The notes under the pieces: generated by a model | Seen by the model: only the letters and a program-made list of their open reading frames with translations | The model's database searches: none | Told to the model about the DNA's origin: nothing | Position numbers and translations under genes: made by a program | Shown: positions 51,306 to 58,396 of the stretch, piece by piece | Numbering within the stretch: position 1 is the stretch's first letter | How the letters are laid out: each line of letters begins with the position of its first letter | Assembly (NCBI GenBank): GCA_045631445.1 | Contig: JAZQUS010000067.1 | Location: forward strand, 33,614 to 97,613 | Source of the DNA: RGIG4608 sp045631445 | GTDB lineage: Bacteria; Bacillota; Clostridia; Oscillospirales; CAG-272 | Direction of reading: 5' to 3' | Length of the DNA stretch: 64,000 nt

Positions 51306-51403
51306 AGGCGGGGACGCGGAGTGCCTACTGCGTTGAAATTGCTATCCCTCGATAAATCAAAATCCGAATTTCCAACTTCCAAACAAAAACTTCGCGCGAT
51401 TTA

Positions 51404-51432
51404 TTGACATCACATTTAAAATGTGATATAAT
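51404..51432 (+). promoter_or_regulatory. Promoter of the methionine genes with a palindromic operator
   Basis: TTGACA (51404-51409), a 17-base spacer, and TATAAT (51427-51432). The spacer is a perfect palindrome, ATCACATTT (51409-51417), A, AAATGTGAT (51419-51427), so a bound dimer would block RNA polymerase. The regulator is not encoded beside it. Confidence 0.88.
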
Positions 51433-51476
51433 TCAATGTTAGTAAATTATTATTTTATATATAGAGAGGTATCACA

Positions 51477-52751
51477 ATGAACAACAAAAAGCTTGATACT
51501 ATTTGTGTGCAGGGAGCATATTCTCCCAAGAGTGGCGAGCCCAGAGTTTGCCCCGTTGTTAAAAGCACAACGTTTTATTACGAAAAGGCACAGGATATGG
51601 CAGACCTTTTCGACCTTAAAAGTGACGGATATTTTTATTCAAGAATAGGCAACCCTACCGTTAATGCATTTGAAGAAAAGCTTTCAATGCTCGACGGCGG
51701 CACGGGTGCAATTGCGTGTGCATCGGGTATGAGCGCAACTATGCTTGCGGTCCTCAACGTTTGTAACGCGGGTGATAACATCGTTTCTGCATCCGCGGTT
51801 TACGGTGGAACTTATAACCTTTTCTCCGTAACTCTCAAAAAATACGGCATCGAAACAAGATTTTTCGACCCCGACGATAGCGCAGAGAACATTGAAAATC
51901 TCATCGACGAGCATACAAAGGTGATTTTCGCAGAAACAGTTGCAAACCCCACTATCGTTGTGCTTGATTTCGATAAAATTGCAGGAATTGCAAAGAAGCA
52001 CGACGTTCTTTTTATGGTTGATAACACACTTGTTACACCCGTACTTTGTAAACCTCGTGACTTCGGTGCTAACGTGGTGCTTTATTCCTCGTCAAAGTAT
52101 CTTGACGGTCACGCGGTAGCCCTTGGCGGTGCTATTGTGGATTGCGGTAACTTCGATTTTGCTTCAAGTAACCGTTACCCCGAATTTAACACTCCTGACG
52201 ACAGCTATCACGGACTTGTATATTCTACTTTGGGTGAGAAGGCGTTTGGAACAAAATGCCGCGTTCAGATGATGCGCGATCTCGGTGCAATTATGAGCCC
52301 CGAAAATGCGTTTTTGACTAATCTCGGTATGGAAACTCTTGCGCTTCGTATGGAAAGACATTCCTATAATGCCTCTCGCGTTGCGGAATTTCTTTCAAAG
52401 CATCCTAAGGTTGAGTGGGTTAAATACGGCTCACTTGAAAGTGACCCATACCACGCACTCGCAAAGAAATATATGCCGGGCGGACAGGGCGGTATGCTCA
52501 GCTTTGGAGTTAAGGGCGGAGCAGAGAAGGCAACCGTAGTTATGGAAGGACTTAAAATGATTGCAATCGTAACACACGTTGCAGACGTGCGCTCTTGCGT
52601 GCTTCATCCTGCATCCACTACACACCGTCAGCTCTCAAAAGCCGACCTTGAAAATATAGGAATTGCGGATAATCTCATTCGTTTGTCAGTTGGTATTGAA
52701 AATATCGACGATATCATTGCGGACCTTGAGGGCGCACTTTCTCAAATTTAA
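51477..52751 (+). CDS. O-acetylhomoserine sulfhydrylase
   Basis: 424 residues, a PLP enzyme of the Cys/Met metabolism family that makes homocysteine from O-acetylhomoserine and sulfide. Motifs: YSRIGNPTVNAFEEKL, ACASGMSATM, MVDNTLVTP and the PLP lysine in YSSSKYLDGH. A methionine gamma-lyase is the main alternative, but the next gene is metA with acetyl-CoA-type specificity, favouring synthesis. The promoter carries a palindromic operator. Confidence 0.9.
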   Translation: MNNKKLDTICVQGAYSPKSGEPRVCPVVKSTTFYYEKAQDMADLFDLKSDGYFYSRIGNPTVNAFEEKLSMLDGGTGAIACASGMSATMLAVLNVCNAGDNIVSASAVYGGTYNLFSVTLKKYGIETRFFDPDDSAENIENLIDEHTKVIFAETVANPTIVVLDFDKIAGIAKKHDVLFMVDNTLVTPVLCKPRDFGANVVLYSSSKYLDGHAVALGGAIVDCGNFDFASSNRYPEFNTPDDSYHGLVYSTLGEKAFGTKCRVQMMRDLGAIMSPENAFLTNLGMETLALRMERHSYNASRVAEFLSKHPKVEWVKYGSLESDPYHALAKKYMPGGQGGMLSFGVKGGAEKATVVMEGLKMIAIVTHVADVRSCVLHPASTTHRQLSKADLENIGIADNLIRLSVGIENIDDIIADLEGALSQI

Positions 52752-52772
52752 TTTTATTAAGGAAGATAAAAA

Positions 52773-53684
52773 ATGCCAATTATTATTCCGCAGGATATGC
52801 CTGCATATTCAACGCTTGCAAGTGAAAACATATTCGTAATGAATGAGGTTCGCGCGCTTCGTCAGGACATTCGTCCTATTGAGATTGCAATTCTCAATTT
52901 GATGCCAACGAAGGTTGAAACGGAAACACAGCTTATCCGTATGCTTTCAAACTCACCGCTTCAAATTAGAGTAACGCTTCTTGGAACAAAATCCTATGTT
53001 GGAACGCACGCGCCCGAAAATCATCTTGAAAAATTCTATAAAACATTTGACGAAATTAAAGATAGACGCTTCGACGGAATGATTATCACGGGTGCGCCCG
53101 TTGAAACAATCCCTTTTGAAGAGGTAAAATATTGGGACGAGCTTACCGAGATTATGGATTTTGCACGCACCAACGTTCAAAGCACAATCTTTATTTGTTG
53201 GGGGGCGCAGGCGGCATTGCATTACTATTACGGCTTGCAGAAAACCGAGCTTTCAAAAAAGGTTTTTGGAATTTTCCCACACGAAAAGGTAATGCGCTAT
53301 GACCCACTTTTGAAGGGAACTGATAAGTATATCAATATTCCTCATTCCCGTCACACAGAGATTAGTGAGCTTGAAATAGCAAAGATTGACGACCTTGTAA
53401 CACTTGCGAGAAGTGATGAGGTCGGGGCATCAATTTTGCGCTCAAGAGACGGACGTCAAATTTACTTTATGGGACACCTTGAATATAGCAAGGAAACCCT
53501 TAAAACCGAGTATTTGCGCGACGTTAATAAGGGACTTCCTATCGAGCCTCCGAAGAATTATTTTGTTGACGAAACGATGACCGAGATTAATCCCAACTGG
53601 TATTCAACCACTTCTCTCATCTATTCAAACTGGCTCAATTACTACGTATATCAGGTAACGCCTTATAATATTTCATTAATATAA
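52773..53684 (+). CDS. metA: Homoserine O-acetyltransferase, MetA type
   Basis: 303 residues. The nucleophile is C142 in FICWGAQA; the His/Glu partners lie in MGHLEYSKETL. Residue 111 is Glu (GAPVETIPFEEV); in this family Glu111 goes with acetyl-CoA and Gly111 with succinyl-CoA, so the product should be O-acetylhomoserine. That fits the adjacent sulfhydrylase. It is the second gene of the unit, followed by a terminator. Confidence 0.95.
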   Translation: MPIIIPQDMPAYSTLASENIFVMNEVRALRQDIRPIEIAILNLMPTKVETETQLIRMLSNSPLQIRVTLLGTKSYVGTHAPENHLEKFYKTFDEIKDRRFDGMIITGAPVETIPFEEVKYWDELTEIMDFARTNVQSTIFICWGAQAALHYYYGLQKTELSKKVFGIFPHEKVMRYDPLLKGTDKYINIPHSRHTEISELEIAKIDDLVTLARSDEVGASILRSRDGRQIYFMGHLEYSKETLKTEYLRDVNKGLPIEPPKNYFVDETMTEINPNWYSTTSLIYSNWLNYYVYQVTPYNISLI

Positions 53685-53689
53685 AAAAA

Positions 53690-53725
53690 CGCCTCGAAAG
53701 CTATACTTTCGGGGTATTTTTTTGC
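53690..53725 (+). terminator. Terminator of the methionine unit
   Basis: CGCCTCGAAAG pairs with CTTTCGGGGT around CTATA, followed by seven T. Confidence 0.88.
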
Positions 53726-53733
53726 ATTTTCAC

Positions 53734-53762
53734 TTGCAATTTTTATTAGAATGTGGTATTAT
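53734..53762 (+). promoter_or_regulatory. Promoter of miaA and following genes
   Basis: TTGCAA (53734-53739), a 17-base spacer ending AATGTGG, and TATTAT (53757-53762). Confidence 0.78.
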
Positions 53763-53796
53763 ATATATGTATGTAAACTTTGGAGAGGAGAGGCAA

Positions 53797-54735
53797 ATGA
53801 AGGCGAGAATTCTTGCGGTTGTAGGGCCTACAGCAAGTGGCAAAAGTGCGCTTGCGATTGAGCTTGCAAAACGTTTTAATGGCGAAATTATCTGTTGCGA
53901 TTCGATGCAGATTTATAAGCAAATGAATATCGGTACTGCAAAGCCCGACGGGGAAGAATTGAACTCTGCCGTGCATCATCTTTTTGACTTTGCCGACCCT
54001 AAGGTGAGCTTTTCTTGTGCGGATTATATCCCCCTTGCAGAGAGGGTTGTTGAGGATATTTTATCGCGTGGAAAATTGCCCATTTTCTGCGGTGGAACAG
54101 GGCTTTATCTTGATAGATTTTTATCGGGTGCGGAGTTTGAAAGCACCGATGTCGATGAGGATTTTAGACGAGAGATGAATGCCTTTGCGCTTGAATTCGG
54201 CAACGAAGCATTGCATCAAAAATTGCGTGAAATTGACCCTAAATCTGCCGATGAAATTCACCCGAATAACGTAAAAAGAGTAATTCGCGCGCTTGAAATT
54301 TACAAAACCTCGGGCAGAACTAAAAGTGAAATTGACAGCGAAAGCAAGACATTTGAGAGCAAATACGATTGCCTTCAAATAGGCATAAAATATGAAAATA
54401 GAGATATTCTTTACGATAGAATTAATCTTCGTGTTGACAAAATGATGCAGACAGGCTTGCTTGATGAAACAAAGGAATTACTTGAAGCGGGAGTTTTTGA
54501 AGCAAATGCCACAGCCGCCCAAGCAATCGGATATAAAGAGCTTTTGAGCTATTTTAATAACGAAAAAACATTAATTTCCGCAATTGAGGATTTAAAAATG
54601 GCAACAAGACGTTATGCAAAGCGTCAAATGACTTGGTTTTCTGCGCACGGAAACGTAAATTGGCTCGTTGCAGATGATAAAAATCTCGCCGAGCTCGTAG
54701 CAGAAGCAGAGCAAATAATTAAAGAATTTATATGA
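53797..54735 (+). CDS. miaA: tRNA dimethylallyltransferase
   Basis: Adds the isopentenyl group to A37 of tRNAs reading U-starting codons. The start is the ATG at 53797 behind GGAGAGGAG, giving 312 residues. Motifs: P-loop VVGPTASGKSALAIELA, CCDSMQIYKQMNIGTAKP, GGTGLYLDRFLSG and KRQMTWF. It is the first gene of a unit leading through yggS to ylmH. Confidence 0.96.
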   Translation: MKARILAVVGPTASGKSALAIELAKRFNGEIICCDSMQIYKQMNIGTAKPDGEELNSAVHHLFDFADPKVSFSCADYIPLAERVVEDILSRGKLPIFCGGTGLYLDRFLSGAEFESTDVDEDFRREMNAFALEFGNEALHQKLREIDPKSADEIHPNNVKRVIRALEIYKTSGRTKSEIDSESKTFESKYDCLQIGIKYENRDILYDRINLRVDKMMQTGLLDETKELLEAGVFEANATAAQAIGYKELLSYFNNEKTLISAIEDLKMATRRYAKRQMTWFSAHGNVNWLVADDKNLAELVAEAEQIIKEFI

Positions 54736-54752
54736 AAGAATAGGAGGTAAAT

Positions 54753-56033
54753 ATGGAAAAAAGCGATACAAAAAAAGTGAAATTTTCTTTTGCATGGAAG
54801 GCTTTAACCCTTGTTATCCTCCTACTTATTATTTATACAGGTTATCACGTAATTTTCGGGCTTGCAGAAAGCGTAAAAACCACCCCCGCAGGTCTTGCAA
54901 GTCAAAGCAATTCGGTAATTCTTGAAGGTGTAATTTTTCGAGAGGAAGAACTTGTTTCTACTGTAAATCAGGGTGATATGCGCCCGTATTTTTCAAACGG
55001 AGAAAGGGTTTCGATAGACTCCGTTGTTGCAGCCGTTTATACGCAAAGCGGAAATGCAGAGGCAAACAAAAAAATAGCCGAGCTTGAAGAAAAGCTTGAG
55101 ATTATGAAGCGAAGCAACGTAAAGGGACTCGTTTCGATAGTTAATATCGAAAAGGTTAATTCCGAAATTGAAAAGCTATATACGTCTATGATGCTCGCAC
55201 TTTCTCAAGGGAATAATCTTAAGGTGAAATCAATCGAAAAGGAGCTTCTTATCAGCCTTAATCAACTTAAGATTTATAAGGGAGAGGTTGCTAATTATAA
55301 TGATGAAATTGCAAAAATTGAAGCAGAGCTTGATGCGTTGTATAACTCGTTTGAAGGTGAAAAAGAGTACGTTTGGGCAAATAATGGCGGTTATATTTAT
55401 TATACTTGTGACGGCTATGAGGAGGTTCTCACTCAATCCGCGCTTGAATCACTTACCTTAAACGGATTTGAAGATATTTTAAATCAAGTTAAGAGTGAGC
55501 CTAGAGTTGATAGTGCTTATAGATGTAAATTTGTATATAGCAATGTTTGGAAGATTGCAACCCTTTGCGATAATAAAACCGTTTCGCTTCTCGAGATTGG
55601 CAAGGAGTATGACGTAACCATTTTCGACATCAAAGAGCGCCAAATAAAAATGACGCTTGAAAAAATTGGTGATGGCAACGGTGAAAGTACATTGCTTGTT
55701 TTTTCATGCTCAACTATGCCTGAAGGGTTTGATTATACAAGATATCAAAGCTTTAAACTCGATATATCTACAATCGAAGGATACCGAGTACCGATGGAAG
55801 CATTGCAAAGAGTAGTTGATGAGGAAACCGGTGAAGAAAAGATAGGAGTATATATTCTTAACGCAAGTGTCGTTCAATTCAGAAGGATTGAGATTATTGC
55901 AGAAAGTAATGGCTATTATATAGTTGCAAAGCTTGATAAATCAAAAGAAAATTATGTTGAATATCTTAATTTGAACGATCTCGTCATTCTTGATACTAAC
56001 GGAATGTATGACGGAAAGACGCTTAAGAGGTAA
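54753..56033 (+). CDS. HlyD-like membrane-anchored protein
   Basis: 426 residues from the ATG at 54753 behind TAGGAGG. One N-terminal membrane helix (about 15-37), then a lipoyl/barrel-sandwich start (VILEGVIFREEELV), a central coiled coil (about 100-200, KKIAELEEKLEIMK), and a second beta half (VPMEALQRVVDEE). The layout is that of HlyD-type adaptors, yet no ABC transporter is near. The gene commonly precedes yggS-sepF in Clostridia, so a cell-envelope or division role is plausible. Confidence 0.8.
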   Translation: MEKSDTKKVKFSFAWKALTLVILLLIIYTGYHVIFGLAESVKTTPAGLASQSNSVILEGVIFREEELVSTVNQGDMRPYFSNGERVSIDSVVAAVYTQSGNAEANKKIAELEEKLEIMKRSNVKGLVSIVNIEKVNSEIEKLYTSMMLALSQGNNLKVKSIEKELLISLNQLKIYKGEVANYNDEIAKIEAELDALYNSFEGEKEYVWANNGGYIYYTCDGYEEVLTQSALESLTLNGFEDILNQVKSEPRVDSAYRCKFVYSNVWKIATLCDNKTVSLLEIGKEYDVTIFDIKERQIKMTLEKIGDGNGESTLLVFSCSTMPEGFDYTRYQSFKLDISTIEGYRVPMEALQRVVDEETGEEKIGVYILNASVVQFRRIEIIAESNGYYIVAKLDKSKENYVEYLNLNDLVILDTNGMYDGKTLKR

Positions 56034-56037
56034 TGAT

Positions 56038-56733
56038 ATGGATTATTCATATTTAGATAGAAACTATCTTGAAGTTAATGAACGAATTGCAAATGCTATT
56101 CAAAGGGCAAACAGGAATGATGATGTTGATTTGCTTGTTGCAATAAAGAGCGCAACGATTGATGAGGTCGAATATCTTGTTTCAAAATACGGAATAAAAA
56201 AAGTTGGTGAAAATAGAGTTCAGCAGCTGCTTGAAAGATACGATGCCCTAAAAGAATTGGGCGTTGAAATCCATTTTATCGGTGCTTTGCAAACTAACAA
56301 AGTGAAGTATATTATTGACAAGGTCAGTATGATTCACTCGGTTGACAGAATTGATCTTGTTCGCGAAATCGACAAGCAAGCAAAGAAAAAAGGCATAGTG
56401 ATGGATGTTCTCATTGAAATAAATTCGGGTAGGGAAGAAAGCAAAAGTGGACTTGATCCGTCAAAGGTTGAAGACTTTTGTCGAGAAATTGCATCTTTTG
56501 AGAATGTAAAAGTACGCGGATTTATGACAATGGGCGCAAAAAGTGAAAAAAATAGTGATTATTTGAAATATTTTTGCGAAACTTATCAATTAGTGCTTGA
56601 CATTTTGAATAAAAAAGTACATAATATAGATGTGGATATTTTGTCTATGGGAATGAGCGATAGCTTTGAGCCCGCAATTGAAGCCGGTTCTACGATGGTT
56701 AGAATAGGACGAAAAATGTTTATAAAAAAGTAA
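56038..56733 (+). CDS. PLP homeostasis protein, YggS/PLPBP family
   Basis: 231 residues. The PLP lysine is in DLLVAIKSATIDE, with IKKVGENRVQQLL, IHFIGALQTNKVKYI, VLIEINSGREESKSG and LSMGMSDSFEPAIEAGSTMVRIG. It has no known catalysis and buffers PLP. It starts 4 bases after the HlyD-like gene and precedes sepF, the usual ylmE-sepF order. Confidence 0.94.
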   Translation: MDYSYLDRNYLEVNERIANAIQRANRNDDVDLLVAIKSATIDEVEYLVSKYGIKKVGENRVQQLLERYDALKELGVEIHFIGALQTNKVKYIIDKVSMIHSVDRIDLVREIDKQAKKKGIVMDVLIEINSGREESKSGLDPSKVEDFCREIASFENVKVRGFMTMGAKSEKNSDYLKYFCETYQLVLDILNKKVHNIDVDILSMGMSDSFEPAIEAGSTMVRIGRKMFIKK

Positions 56734-56758
56734 AATAAAAAGAAAGTGGAGAAAAGCA

Positions 56759-57205
56759 ATGAAAAACTTTACATCCTTGTTTGGCAAGAAAGACAATAAC
56801 GATTACGACAAATTCTATGATCGTGAAGACGACGTTTATGAAAACGATGACGATGACGTAACTCCTTATGGTGAAAACAAAGACGGTGGCTTGCAGGTTG
56901 GCGGTGGCGCACCCGTATCTCTTAAGGTAGTTAAGCCCAAGAGCTATGCAGATGCTCCTGCAATTGCAGATCATCTTTCTGCAGGCAGCACTGTTGTACT
57001 TAACATCGAGTCTCTTGATAGAATGAGCGCAATCCGTCTTATCGACTTCCTTATGGGTGCTATTCACGTGCTTGGCGGTGATATGAAGAACGTTACAAAA
57101 ACAACTCTTGTATTCGCTCCCAGAAACGTTGGTGTATCTGATTTCGAAAACGTTGAGGAAGAAGAAATCGAAGAAGAAGCAGACGCTGAAGAATACGAAG
57201 ACTAA
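56759..57205 (+). CDS. sepF: Cell division protein SepF
   Basis: 148 residues. An N-terminal membrane-targeting helix (MKNFTSLFG) and an acidic linker (about 12-38) precede the SepF core (SLKVVKPKSYADAPAIADHL, RLIDFLMGAIHVLGG). The C-terminal tail is strongly acidic. SepF tethers FtsZ to the membrane and shapes the septum. Confidence 0.96.
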   Translation: MKNFTSLFGKKDNNDYDKFYDREDDVYENDDDDVTPYGENKDGGLQVGGGAPVSLKVVKPKSYADAPAIADHLSAGSTVVLNIESLDRMSAIRLIDFLMGAIHVLGGDMKNVTKTTLVFAPRNVGVSDFENVEEEEIEEEADAEEYED

Positions 57206-57209
57206 TTAA

Positions 57210-58019
57210 ATGAATACTTCTGCCTTTGAAAATAAGGATCTCAAGCTTTTTTATGCAAAGCTTGATGACCTTGAAAAGCGCGCTTTAAGTGGCGTGATTT
57301 CGCACTCTGCATTTTTGACTCCAAGTGAGGCATTTAAAGCGGAGAAGTATTTTGAGGCAAAAGGAAATAAAGATAAGATTTGCTTTTTCGGGGGCTATTT
57401 TGCCGCTCAAAGAAAGCAAATCTTTCTTTTGCCCGAATATATCGTTGATTGCGCCGACGGCGGCGATATTTTGGCTATGATTGACGATGATTTGAACGAT
57501 GCAATTTGCGCTCTTAAAATAAGCGGAAGCGGTTTTCGTGAGCTTACGCATAGGGATTATCTCGGTAGTATTTTGTCGCTCGGTCTTGAGCGCGAAACAT
57601 TGGGAGATATTTGCATTCTCGATAGCCATTCTGCTATCGTTTTTTGCAATGCAGAGGTGTCGAATTTTATACTTTTTGAGCTTTCTTCAATAGGAAATGA
57701 TAAGGTTAAGGTTGAGAAGATAAGTGTTGACAAAAATATGGCTTCAACCCAGAAATATCAAGGGTTTACGGATACGGTTGCGAGTGAAAGACTTGACTGC
57801 GTGGTGGCGGCTATTTTTAATCTTTCAAGAGAAAAAGCGCAAAATCTTATCAAGGGCGGATTTGTGGAATTTAACTACGAAACCGCATCTAAAATTGACG
57901 TCAAGGTTGAAGCAAATGACATTATTTCCGCGCGAGGATTTGGAAAATTCATCATCCGCGACCTATCACAATCTACAAAAAAGGGAAGATTGAGATTGTT
58001 TGCGGATAAATATATATAA
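57210..58019 (+). CDS. ylmH: S4-domain RNA-binding protein YlmH
   Basis: 269 residues. The N-terminal two-thirds match YlmH (CFFGGYFAAQRKQIFLLP). The S4 domain is C-terminal (SERLDCVVAAIFNLSREKAQ). YlmH binds 50S-peptidyl-tRNA complexes in ribosome rescue. In many Firmicutes divIVA comes next; here ileS with its T-box follows instead. Confidence 0.92.
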   Translation: MNTSAFENKDLKLFYAKLDDLEKRALSGVISHSAFLTPSEAFKAEKYFEAKGNKDKICFFGGYFAAQRKQIFLLPEYIVDCADGGDILAMIDDDLNDAICALKISGSGFRELTHRDYLGSILSLGLERETLGDICILDSHSAIVFCNAEVSNFILFELSSIGNDKVKVEKISVDKNMASTQKYQGFTDTVASERLDCVVAAIFNLSREKAQNLIKGGFVEFNYETASKIDVKVEANDIISARGFGKFIIRDLSQSTKKGRLRLFADKYI

Positions 58020-58025
58020 TATATA

Positions 58026-58054
58026 TTGACAAACTTTGTTTTTTGTGATAATAT
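58026..58054 (+). promoter_or_regulatory. Promoter of ileS
   Basis: TTGACA (58026-58031), a 17-base spacer ending TTTGTGA, and TAATAT (58049-58054), just after ylmH. Confidence 0.88.
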
Positions 58055-58059
58055 TACTT

Positions 58060-58365
58060 TGGTAATATATGTGGCTATGACAAAGACGGTGTTTTTTGAA
58101 GGGCTTTTAGAGAGTGCGCGGGTGGTGAAAGCGCATAGCGAGTAGAGAAGCACAGATCACTTTTGAGCCGATTGCTGACTATAAACTCAGGCAATCCGTA
58201 CTCCTGCGTTAAAGGGTTTGAGTGGCATTTTTATTGGAACATGTTAATAAATGTTTACGAAATCGTGAACAAAGATTAACAAATTATGAACTTTTAAAAA
58301 TGCAAATTGAGTGGTACCACGGTAACTCCGTCTCAATGGTTTTTTGACCATTGGGGCGTTTTTTA
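58060..58365 (+). promoter_or_regulatory. T-box riboswitch, isoleucine-specific, for ileS
   Basis: Stem I has AGAGAG and the GGGTGGTGAAA distal loop. The specifier ATC (Ile) is at 58156-58158, followed by A. The T-box core is GTGGTACCACGG (58311-58322). The terminator pairs CGTCTCAATGGT (from 58329) with ACCATTGGGGCG (to 58358) and ends in a T run. Confidence 0.94.
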
Positions 58366-58396
58366 TTTAGTAAATTTATTTTAAAGGAGATATATT

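Noticed and set aside
51017..51382. 121-residue minus-strand frame before the methionine genes
   Set aside because: It reads through the dispersed element and its hairpins, with no SD and no counterpart in the other copy.
51305..51476. SAM riboswitch (S-box) before the methionine genes
   Set aside because: The mRNA leader from the promoter at 51432 to the start at 51477 is only about 40 bases, too short for an S-box.
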